Source: Candidatus Latescibacterota bacterium (lineage in GTDB: Bacteria > Latescibacterota > UBA2968 > UBA8231). Taken from it: DNA of 39,753 nucleotides. Of the stretch, positions 31,686 to 38,623 are shown piece after piece. Both the position numbers and the translations under genes were made by a program. The notes beneath the pieces are model-generated. The model had not been told where the DNA came from. It made no database searches and was given only the letters and a program-made list of their open reading frames with translations. The stretch is from positions 1 through 39,753 of the forward strand of contig JAJDTN010000343.1 in NCBI GenBank assembly GCA_022827165.1. The letters run 5' to 3'. How positions within the stretch are numbered: position 1 is the first letter of the stretch; every line of letters starts with the position of its first letter.

Positions 31686-31888
31686 TGCGCCCGGCGCGCG
31701 CTACGCCTGCCGCGCCTCCATGCCGCCAGGGTGGTGCAGGCGCACCAGGTAGCCCCCGTCACCACATCAGCCCCACGCACAGCATGGAGCCGACCAGGCG
31801 GAGGACGAACCTCGACACCCGACGGAGGCCTTCGTACAGGCGGTCGGGGTGGAGCGCTGCTTGCGGTTCATGGAGTGTCCTTCTGGCC

Positions 31889-32518
31889 TCACTCCGAGTC
31901 CTCTGTCAACATCCATTCCTTCATGGCCTCCACCAACTCACTCGTAGGATAGTCCTGGATGTCTTTCTCGGAGAAGCCTCTGCTCAGCTGTCTATTGTAA
32001 TGCCACTCCTGGAAATCTTCATAGGCATTCAGGATCCGCCCGGCTCCATCGACATTTTCACGCGCTTCGTCTGAAAACCAGTTTCGTACCTTTCTCACGG
32101 CCTCACGATAGTCCCCTTGGTGATGTTGGATATCGAAACCCGAGAAATCAGAAAGCGCGGCCTGGTATCGGTACTTCTCTTCTTCCAGAACAAGACCCCT
32201 CTTTTCGCCCCTTGCATCGCCGGAGTACTGGCGGCAACCAAAGTCCATTCCGAGTTCAAAGGGCATGTTCAGCCTGAAGTACTCTCCCTCCTCAACCGCC
32301 TGACATCTGCTCAGGTCATGAATTGAGTGTTTTGAGTCTCTGATCAAGTCTTGAATCTTGTCTATTCTGCTCTGGAATGAATCGCTCTGTTCTGTTGAAA
32401 GCCTGGGGTAGTAGCCCAAGTAGAGGACACAGAAGAGGATCGCCTGCAGAATCGGCTCGTAGTCCTTATCAAAGGGACAGTTGATAAAGACAGATCTCTC
32501 GAAGGAGGGTTGCGCCAA
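31889..32518 (-). CDS. TIR-like/nucleoside deoxyribosyltransferase-fold protein
   Basis: 209 residues from a TTG start at 32518, the only start available in the frame. AAGGG precedes it. It belongs to a group often annotated hypothetical, with the pattern SVFINCPFDKDYEPILQAI, RIDKIQDLIRDSKHSIHDLSR, RLNMPFELGMDFG and KYRYQAALSDFSGFDIQHHQGD. The FINCPFD opening and the Glu in NMPFELG (E88) fit a flavodoxin-like TIR or NDT fold that cleaves NAD or nucleosides. It starts 3 bases after the DUF2188 gene stop, in DNA of much lower GC than the flanks. A defence-related NAD hydrolase role is plausible but unproven. Confidence 0.7.
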   Translation of the reverse strand: MAQPSFERSVFINCPFDKDYEPILQAILFCVLYLGYYPRLSTEQSDSFQSRIDKIQDLIRDSKHSIHDLSRCQAVEEGEYFRLNMPFELGMDFGCRQYSGDARGEKRGLVLEEEKYRYQAALSDFSGFDIQHHQGDYREAVRKVRNWFSDEARENVDGAGRILNAYEDFQEWHYNRQLSRGFSEKDIQDYPTSELVEAMKEWMLTEDSE

Positions 32519-32521
32519 TGG

Positions 32522-32749
32522 CTAGCCCTTGGGAGGATGGGGGTCGGTGCCATAGGAGCATCGGTCCCTGATCCGTCCGTCACGTCCATGGATGTACAGC
32601 TCTGTCTTCCGGGCTTTGGCGATTCGCCGCGCCTTCGCAATGGCCTCTCTTTGATTCGAGTGCACACTCGAAGCGCGCGAGGACCCCGAACTCCTGACAG
32701 CCCATCTCCCCCCGTCCCGAGGGGTCACATGCTGGCTCTTTCCTGACAT
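32522..32749 (-). CDS. DUF2188 domain protein
   Basis: 75 residues from ATG 32749. The sequence KSQHVTPRDGGRWAVRSSGSSRASSVHSNQREAIAKARRIA followed by KTELYIHGRDGRIRDRCSYGTDPHPPKG is the complete DUF2188 pattern. Such small proteins occur beside varied toxin-like or stress genes and have no known activity. It is first in a two-gene operon with the TIR-like gene and could be its partner or inhibitor. The ribosome binding site is weak (GGTGAGG). Confidence 0.8.
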   Translation of the reverse strand: MSGKSQHVTPRDGGRWAVRSSGSSRASSVHSNQREAIAKARRIAKARKTELYIHGRDGRIRDRCSYGTDPHPPKG

Positions 32750-32803
32750 GAGATCTACCGCCTCACCAAGGTAAGGACATCGTGCGTTTTCCAGTCGAAG
32801 AGT

Positions 32804-32831
32804 AGAATACTCAGTGATCTCCGGGAAGCAA
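32804..32831 (-). promoter_or_regulatory. Promoter of the DUF2188/TIR-like pair
   Basis: On the minus strand, TTGCTT (32831-32826) and TATTCT (32809-32804) are 16 bases apart. They lie about 55 bases upstream of the DUF2188 ATG. The gap is otherwise free of genes. Confidence 0.5.
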
Positions 32832-32879
32832 GTCCGCGGCTGACCGCCGCCCGCCCCAAGAGGCCCCACACCTGCGCCC

Positions 32880-35090
32880 TCACGAACCGCCGCCGCCCTG
32901 CGGCAGCGGCAGGCTCACCTCCTGCACATGGCCGTACCCGGCCGAAGCGCGGACCGGCTGCCGGCGGGTCTCCACGTCCACGCCCGCGCCCTCGCACGTG
33001 AAGCGGTAACCCCCCGCCTCGGGCAGCACGAACCACGCCGTGCCCTGAAGGTCCGTCCGCACGGCGCGGGGCGGGACCGCCTGTCCCTCCAGCGGAGCCG
33101 CGAGGACGCAGGCCCCGGGGACCGGCTCGCCGGCGCGGGTGACGCGCACGAGCACCTCCGGCACGCGCTCGCCCGCCAGTGGTCCCACGTCGCTCCCGGT
33201 GAAGCGGCGGAAGAGGCGCCGCGACCAGGCGGCCGTGCCCGTGGGGCGCGACACCGGCTGCGTGGGGTCACACCAGTTGAGGCTCAGGCGGCGCTTGCCG
33301 CGGGCCTGTGGCGTCCCCTCGGAGAAGGGGTCGATGCGGGCATCGGCGCCGGACTGGGAGGGCCAGGCCACCTCGAAGTCGAAGTCGGCGGCGAGCATGC
33401 CGGGCACCGAGTCGTTGAAACCGCGGTAGTCCATGTCGGCGAAGAAGAAGGTCTGCAGGCCGTGGATGTTGCGCTCGCCCATGGCGGGGAGGAACTCCTC
33501 CCAGCCCTCGTGCAGGGGCGGCTGCTCCTCCTCCTTCTCGTCCCAGTGACTCGTGGTGAAGATCCCGGCCTCGCCCACGCGCACCGGCTTCACCGGCAGC
33601 TCCCGGCGGATCGTCTCGATGCTCTGCTCGATGCTCTGCAGGCTGCTGAACAGCCGGTAGCAGTCGATCAGCTCGATCAGCTCGGCATCGGCGGTGGAGG
33701 GATCGAAGGTGACCTCGGCGATGCGGCTGCGGTCCAGCTCCTTCACCTTGCGCAGCAGGGGCACGCAGTACTCCGGGTCCCGGGCGTCGGTGATGTCCCA
33801 GAACAGGATCGAGGGATGGTTGCGGACCCGGCGGATCCAGTGATCGGCCACGGCCAAGTGGTGCTCCATGACCAGTGCCTTCTCGCCGGCGTCCATCTCC
33901 GGGGGGAAGACCTGCCCCGTGCCGACGCAGAAGTTGGCGCCCACCACGAAGACGCCGAGCTCGTCGGCCACGTCGTAGAGCACGGAGGGCGGATCGTAGC
34001 GGTGGTGCTCGACGATGCTGACGTTGGCGTCGGCCAGATCGACGAACTTCCGGGTCAGCCACTGGCGCTCGTACACGTACGGCACGGTGTGGTCGCCCCA
34101 TGGCATGAGGCGCGTGCCGTTGAGCAGCAGCCGGTCGCCTTCGCACCAGATCTCGCGGAAGCCGAAGCGGGTGACCGCGGCGTGCACCGCCGGCCCCGGT
34201 GATCCGGACTCGTGGAGCGAACTCTCCAGAAAGTAGAGGACGGGCTCGCCGTAGGGCGGGCGGCCCCAGATCGCGGGGTCCTTCCACGGGGCCGAGGCGC
34301 TCACGCGGTGAGCCGCCCCCGGCGCCAGCTCCACGGCGAGATCCGCCAACTCCAGCACGGTCCCGCCCTCGCGGCGCACGCGCAGCCGGACCTGGCCGGC
34401 GAAGGGCGTCTCCCGGCCGTTGCGCACCGTCAGGGCGACGCGGATCGAGCCCTCGCGCACCGAGGTGGTCACGTGCACGTCCTCGATCCGCACCCGGGAC
34501 TCCAGGCTCAGCAGGACATCGGACTCCAGGCCGACGGTGGCCGCGCTCGTGCGCCAGAACAGGGTGTCGAGGGCCTTCTCCGCGTCCTCGCTGACGGAGG
34601 CTTGCCGCGGATGGGCATAGGCGCCGGTGCAGTTGTGGGTGTAGAGCAGCAGGTCTTGGGCGGAGCCCGGGGCGGCGAGGGAAGTGAGGTCGAGGCGCCA
34701 GGGCCGGCGCATGCCGTGGTGCTCGCCCAGGGGCTGCCCGTCGAGGTAGAGGCGGCCGAAGTGGCGCACCCGCCCGGGGTCGAGGACGAGTCGGCGGTCC
34801 CCGATCTCCCAGTCGGCGGGGACCTCGAGGGTGGTGCGGTACCAGCCCGAGGCGGGCGGGTCGTCCTCGAACTCGCGCGAGCGGTGGGGCACGCGGACGC
34901 GCCCCCAGCCGGCCGAGGGCGGGTCCCCGTCGGCGGCCTCGGCGAACTCCCACTCGCCGTTGAGGAGAAGGCGGAGATCCGCCGCCGGGAGGTCGGTCAC
35001 CCCCAGCGGCTCGGCCCGACCCCCGCCGCGTCGCGGGCCATGCCGTCGGGGCGGCGCCTTGGACGCCTCGCCTGTTTCCTGTGAAGCCAT
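32880..35090 (-). CDS. Glycoside hydrolase family 2-like protein with degenerate active site
   Basis: 736 residues if ATG 35090 is used, preferred for GGGGGAGG 8 bases upstream; TTG 35135 and ATG 35120 are alternatives. GH2 architecture is clear: jelly roll (LLLNGEWEFAEA, RVRVPHRSREF, WYRTTLEVPADW, RLYLDGQPLGEHHG), Ig-like domain, then a TIM barrel (GFREIWCEGDRLLLNGTRL, HHRYDPPSVLYDVADELGVFV, RNHPSILFWDITDARDP). The nucleophile-type Glu may be in PVRVGEAGIF. The acid/base Glu, normally in a W-x-x-x-N-E loop after NHPSI, is not there. It could be inactive or use another residue. Its 5' end contains a 56-base repeat shared with the PhyH gene end at 36480. Confidence 0.85.
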   Translation of the reverse strand: MASQETGEASKAPPRRHGPRRGGGRAEPLGVTDLPAADLRLLLNGEWEFAEAADGDPPSAGWGRVRVPHRSREFEDDPPASGWYRTTLEVPADWEIGDRRLVLDPGRVRHFGRLYLDGQPLGEHHGMRRPWRLDLTSLAAPGSAQDLLLYTHNCTGAYAHPRQASVSEDAEKALDTLFWRTSAATVGLESDVLLSLESRVRIEDVHVTTSVREGSIRVALTVRNGRETPFAGQVRLRVRREGGTVLELADLAVELAPGAAHRVSASAPWKDPAIWGRPPYGEPVLYFLESSLHESGSPGPAVHAAVTRFGFREIWCEGDRLLLNGTRLMPWGDHTVPYVYERQWLTRKFVDLADANVSIVEHHRYDPPSVLYDVADELGVFVVGANFCVGTGQVFPPEMDAGEKALVMEHHLAVADHWIRRVRNHPSILFWDITDARDPEYCVPLLRKVKELDRSRIAEVTFDPSTADAELIELIDCYRLFSSLQSIEQSIETIRRELPVKPVRVGEAGIFTTSHWDEKEEEQPPLHEGWEEFLPAMGERNIHGLQTFFFADMDYRGFNDSVPGMLAADFDFEVAWPSQSGADARIDPFSEGTPQARGKRRLSLNWCDPTQPVSRPTGTAAWSRRLFRRFTGSDVGPLAGERVPEVLVRVTRAGEPVPGACVLAAPLEGQAVPPRAVRTDLQGTAWFVLPEAGGYRFTCEGAGVDVETRRQPVRASAGYGHVQEVSLPLPQGGGGS
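34999..35054. repeat. 56-bp repeat, copy in the GH2 gene 5' region
   Basis: Identical to 36480-36535 apart from one base (35021 against 36502), in the same orientation. Here it encodes part of the arginine-rich stretch before the first GH2 domain. In the other copy it encodes the last residues of a PhyH protein. Confidence 0.92.
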
Positions 35091-35228
35091 GCCAGGAACC
35101 TCCCCCGTTCCGGGTGCCATCTCCCGCTTCCCCAATCATAGGAGGTGCGGCTGCCCGGCGGGAAGTCATCGTGACCTGGCTCCGGCGGGGGCACCCGGCA
35201 GGCACTTGCGGACGGGGCCGGTCTGGTC

Positions 35229-35256
35229 TTGCTTAACGTAAGCAGCTTACGATACT
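35229..35256 (+). promoter_or_regulatory. Promoter of the AbiEii-type pair
   Basis: TTGCTT at 35229-35234 and GATACT at 35251-35256 are 16 bases apart, 13 bases before ATG 35270. The leader would be very short, with only GAGGAAG as a ribosome binding site. Confidence 0.5.
35231..35251. promoter_or_regulatory. Overlapping palindromic operators in the promoter spacer
   Basis: CGTAAG-N3-CTTACG (35237-35251) is a perfect 6-3-6 palindrome. It overlaps a second one, GCTTA-N3-TAAGC (35231-35243). Both lie between and over the -35 and -10 boxes, so a bound repressor, probably the product at 35270, would shut the operon. Confidence 0.6.
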
Positions 35257-35269
35257 CCCCCCGAGGAAG

Positions 35270-35545
35270 ATGGACAGCCCTCCAGCAAACGTGAGCGCCT
35301 GGTTGGCGGAGATCGGGCGCAAGGGCGGCCGCAAGAGCCGCCGCCACCTGTCCAGGGAGGACGCCCTCGACATGGTCCGGGTCCGCGAGGCCCGCCGCGC
35401 ATTCCGCGAGTTCCACGCCCAGTGCTTCTGGTACATGCCCGCCGACATGAAGATCACCCTGGAGGACGTGCCGGAGGTGGCCCGCGGTCTGCGACAGCAC
35501 GGCGGCCGCCGGGGGTTCCTGCGCGCGGCCAGACTGTGCCCCTGA
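35270..35545 (+). CDS. Small antitoxin-like protein of an AbiEii pair
   Basis: 91 residues from ATG 35270. The N-terminal WLAEIGRKGGRKSRRHLSREDALDMVRVREARRAFREFH is basic and helical. FWYMPADMKITLEDVPEVARGLRQHGGRRGFLRAARLC follows. I do not recognise a named family, but small proteins of this type precede AbiEii/DUF1814-type nucleotidyltransferases and are presumed DNA-binding antitoxins. Its end overlaps the next gene by 10 bases, and the palindromes at 35231-35251 fit autoregulation. Confidence 0.65.
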   Translation: MDSPPANVSAWLAEIGRKGGRKSRRHLSREDALDMVRVREARRAFREFHAQCFWYMPADMKITLEDVPEVARGLRQHGGRRGFLRAARLCP

Positions 35546-36321
35546 CCCCGATCCAGGCGCTGGCCCTCAGGACCATCGCGGCCAACCGCAGTCCGGAGAG
35601 CTACCTGGCCGGCGCCACCGTCCTCCATCGAGATCCGGACACCCCCCGCTTCTCCCGGGATCTCGACTTGTTCCACGATCTCGCCGACAGCGTCGCCCTG
35701 AGCGCCGAGACGGACGCCGCCGCCTTGGGCGGCGCCGGGTTCGAGCTGACCTGGCTCCTGCGCACGCCCGCCTTCTTGCGGGCGGTTCTGTCGAGGGAAG
35801 GAGAGCAGCTGCGGATCGAGTGGGCGCAGGACAGCGCCTTCCGCTTCTTCCCGGTGGAGAAAGACGACGAGTGCGGGTACCGCCTTCACCACGCCGACGC
35901 CGCGGTGAACAAGGTCCTGGCCCTGGTGGGCCGGCAGGAGGTCCGCGACTACGTCGACATCCTTCACCTCCACGACACCTACCTGCACCTCGGCGCCCTG
36001 GCCTGGGCGGCCTGTGGCAAGGATCCGGGGTTCACGCCCGGGTTTCTGCTGGAGCAGGCGGCGCGCCACACCGCGTACTCCCAGGCCGACATCGATCGTC
36101 TCAGCCTGCGGGAACCCCTGGACGTGACGTCACTGAAGAGGAAGTGGCTCGGGGCCCTCGAAGAGGCCCGCGAGCTGGTCGATGCCCTGCCTCCCGGGGA
36201 GGTGGGCATGCTCTATCTCGATGGACAGAGGCTGGTAACACCCGATCCGAGGTCGGACCGGTTCGGGCACCTGCTTCGACACGAAGGCAGCGTCCGGGGC
36301 GCCTGGCCATCGGTCGGCTGA
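35536..36321 (+). CDS. AbiEii/DUF1814-family nucleotidyltransferase (toxin-like)
   Basis: 261 residues from GTG 35536, inside the end of the upstream gene. The nucleotidyltransferase core is YLAGATVLHRD (GAT in place of the common GGT) and RFSRDLDLFHD, where S40, D42 and D44 match the S-x-D-x-D motif. VNKVLALVGRQEVRDYVDILHL is the conserved helix with Lys and Asp that recurs in AbiEii/MenT proteins. These toxins transfer nucleotides to tRNA or proteins. Together with the 91-residue protein it forms a probable toxin-antitoxin or abortive-infection pair. Confidence 0.82.
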   Translation: MPLTPIQALALRTIAANRSPESYLAGATVLHRDPDTPRFSRDLDLFHDLADSVALSAETDAAALGGAGFELTWLLRTPAFLRAVLSREGEQLRIEWAQDSAFRFFPVEKDDECGYRLHHADAAVNKVLALVGRQEVRDYVDILHLHDTYLHLGALAWAACGKDPGFTPGFLLEQAARHTAYSQADIDRLSLREPLDVTSLKRKWLGALEEARELVDALPPGEVGMLYLDGQRLVTPDPRSDRFGHLLRHEGSVRGAWPSVG

Positions 36322-36477
36322 GGGCGCGCCGGCGGTCTGGCTGGACTGCACGAGATTCCGTGTGGCCGATGTGGGCGCCGAGCTCGTCCGAGCTAGCGGA
36401 GCCGGATCTGGCCGGGGCGGCGAGAGGCCTGGGGACTCCTGCCCGTGAAACCGGGGGATTTCGTGCTGCCGGCGAAC

Positions 36478-37347
36478 CTACCCCCAGCGGCTCGGCCCGA
36501 CGCCCGCCGCGTCGCGGGCCATGCCGTCGGGGCGGTTGGGCAGGTCGAACTCGATGTTGCGCGTGTTGAGGCTGCGGAAGAAGGGCTGGATGTGCTCCGG
36601 CAGGGTGGCCACCTGGTCCGGATCGTAGTCCTCCACGTCACCGATGGGACCGGCCCAGTCAGGGCGGTAGGCGATGGCGAACATGCGGCGCACCGAGTCG
36701 GAGTGATTGGGGTAGTTGCCGTGGAAGATCTTCTGGTTGATGACCACCGCCGAGCCCGCCTTGCAGCAGACCATCACCTCCTCGGGGTGGCTCAGGTAGC
36801 GCAGGTAGGGGTTGGCGTTGCGGTGCATGGACAGGTGGGAGCGCGGGATCGCCTTGAAGGGGGAGCGCTCCGGGGTCTGGTCGTCGAGGTAGTAGAGCAC
36901 CCGCGCCAGCACCGGCGAGCTCGACTGGACGCCGAAGATCTGCGAGCCGTAGGGCTGGGCGTCGGTGTGCACGGCGATGCCCGGATGTCCGGGCTCCGAG
37001 ACGCCGAAGCCGCAGGAGGTGCAGATCAGGTCGTCGCCGAAGAGGTCGCGCAGGAACTCCACCGTCGGCGGATGGGCGATCGTCTCGATCGCGGTAGGCG
37101 AGTCCGTCCACTGCACGTCGCGGGCGCCGCGCTGGTGGCGGCTGTAGTCGACGCCCCGCGTCGGCAGCCGGGAGAACTCCTGGCGCAGGGTCTCCACCGT
37201 CTCCGGCGGCAGCAGGTCGGGCAGCACCACGTAGCCCTCCAGCTCGATGCAGCGGATCTGCTCGGCCCGCGTCAGGCTGGCGTAGTCGCGCTCGTCGCGG
37301 CGCGCTCCGGCCAGGCTCTCCTTTGGGTTGGTGAAGGAAGTGTCCAT
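36478..37347 (-). CDS. PhyH-family Fe(II)/2-oxoglutarate dioxygenase
   Basis: 289 residues from ATG 37347, with AGGAG upstream. Iron ligands are H127 and D129 in AVHTDAQPYGSQIFG and the His in QKIFHGNYPNHSDSVRRM, where the Arg pair would bind 2-oxoglutarate. The opening LELEGYVVL-type stretch (IRCIELEGYVVLPDLLPPETV) is standard for PhyH. It is 45 bases downstream of the next PhyH gene on the same strand, so both are probably one operon. Its last 18 codons and stop are the source or twin of the 56-base repeat found in the GH2 gene. Confidence 0.9.
   Translation of the reverse strand: MDTSFTNPKESLAGARRDERDYASLTRAEQIRCIELEGYVVLPDLLPPETVETLRQEFSRLPTRGVDYSRHQRGARDVQWTDSPTAIETIAHPPTVEFLRDLFGDDLICTSCGFGVSEPGHPGIAVHTDAQPYGSQIFGVQSSSPVLARVLYYLDDQTPERSPFKAIPRSHLSMHRNANPYLRYLSHPEEVMVCCKAGSAVVINQKIFHGNYPNHSDSVRRMFAIAYRPDWAGPIGDVEDYDPDQVATLPEHIQPFFRSLNTRNIEFDLPNRPDGMARDAAGVGPSRWG
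36480..36535. repeat. 56-bp repeat, copy at the PhyH gene 3' end
   Basis: Partner of 34999-35054. On the minus strand it encodes RPDGMARDAAGVGPSRWG up to the stop. In the other copy the same minus-strand reading also ends in a stop directly after the repeat. Confidence 0.92.
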
Positions 37348-37392
37348 CGCTCTCGCTCCTGATTTGTGACGTTCGGGTAGGTCCGCCCGCCT

Positions 37393-38523
37393 TCAGGCCG
37401 GCGGCTTGTCGCCCTCGAAGACCCGGCGCATCGGTTCCGTGATCCGGCCCTCGGCCTCCTGACGCTCCGCCCAGTGGGCCGGGACCCCCTCGTTCCAGCG
37501 GGCCGGCTCCGACTGGTCCGGGTCCGGCGTGCGGTAGGCCATCAGCAGCCCCCAGCGCATGGGGGCGTCGTCGTCGCGGTGGCTCACGCGGTGCGGCATG
37601 TGGTGGACGAAGGAGACCATGCTGCCCGGGGCCAGGTAGAGGGGCTCGATGCGCAGGGGCTCGCCGGTGAAGGCGTGGACCCGGCCCCGCATCCAGCCGG
37701 CCTCGAACTGGTCATCGTACTCGCTGCGCCGGGTGTTCCACAGGTAGGGGCTACGGTAGAGATGGGCGCCGGGAACCACGGCCAGCTCGCCGCCCTCGGC
37801 GGCATCGCACATGCCCTCGGGATAGCAGAGGGTGCGCACGCACTGGTGCGGGAAGTACTCCCGGCTCGGCGGGCGGCCGTTGTCGCGGCCGTGGACATCC
37901 TCGGTCTCGTGCTGGCCCTGGCGGTAGCCGTGGGCGTGCCAGCGCCGGCCCGTCGACCCCGGCGGGCGGTTGAGCGTCAGGATGTGGTCGAGCAGGAACC
38001 GCGGGCCGAGGAGCTTGCCGAAGAGCTCCATCATCTGCGGGTGGGTGGTGGTCGCGTCGAGGAGGAAGTCGTCGTAGGCGGGGGCGAAGTACTCGGGCAT
38101 GACCCCCTCCCAGCGGCGGCCGTCGACCCCGGGGACGGTCCCGGGCCCGAAGAGGCCGTGGTCCTTCATGTAGTCGCGCAGGCCGGGAGTCATCTGGATG
38201 ACCCGCATCTGCTCCGAGCCGCCGCAGCAGGAGGCCAGGAACTCGGGGGCATAGACCTCCGGGTCCGGCGCCGGGAGGCCGCGGGCGGCGTAGTCGACGG
38301 CGCCCCAGTCGGTCCCGGTGAGGACGGCGTCGTTCATCGCCTGGAGCCGCTGCAGGGTGGCGGTCCAGCGGCGGCGGCCCTCGTCGGTGAGGACCCCGTC
38401 CCAGACCCAGTAGCCCTCGCGCTCGAAACGGTCGCGGTCGAAGGCGGCCAGGACCTCGGGCCGCAGGAGATCGCGGCAGGGGGCGGCCCCGGGTGGGATG
38501 GTGTTCTCGGCTGGCGTCGTCAT
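37393..38523 (-). CDS. PhyH-like oxygenase with an HxH in place of HxD
   Basis: 376 residues from ATG 38523 (MTTPAENTIPPG), preferred over longer arginine-rich extensions. The opening RFEREGYWVWDGVLTDEGRRRW and GGELAVVPGAHLYRSPY match PhyH. At the iron site the sequence is RRWHAHGYRQGQ (H196, A197, H198), so the usual Asp is a His. The distal ligand may be H311 in HHMPHRVSHRDD. Either another acidic residue fills the site, or the enzyme is altered as in 2-oxoglutarate halogenases that lack the Asp. It leads an operon with the PhyH gene at 36478. Confidence 0.82.
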   Translation of the reverse strand: MTTPAENTIPPGAAPCRDLLRPEVLAAFDRDRFEREGYWVWDGVLTDEGRRRWTATLQRLQAMNDAVLTGTDWGAVDYAARGLPAPDPEVYAPEFLASCCGGSEQMRVIQMTPGLRDYMKDHGLFGPGTVPGVDGRRWEGVMPEYFAPAYDDFLLDATTTHPQMMELFGKLLGPRFLLDHILTLNRPPGSTGRRWHAHGYRQGQHETEDVHGRDNGRPPSREYFPHQCVRTLCYPEGMCDAAEGGELAVVPGAHLYRSPYLWNTRRSEYDDQFEAGWMRGRVHAFTGEPLRIEPLYLAPGSMVSFVHHMPHRVSHRDDDAPMRWGLLMAYRTPDPDQSEPARWNEGVPAHWAERQEAEGRITEPMRRVFEGDKPPA

Positions 38524-38623
38524 TCGGCCCTCGATCCGTGGGCCTGAAGATAGCCGGCTCCCGCCGGCGGCGCACCACCGGGACGGGTCGAGCCGGGGCA
38601 ATCGCGTCCCTATCTTTGCTGCC

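Noticed and set aside
36381..36394. AGCTCG-TC-CGAGCT hairpin after the AbiEii gene as terminator
   Set aside because: Two-base loop and no T-run; likely chance in GC-rich DNA.
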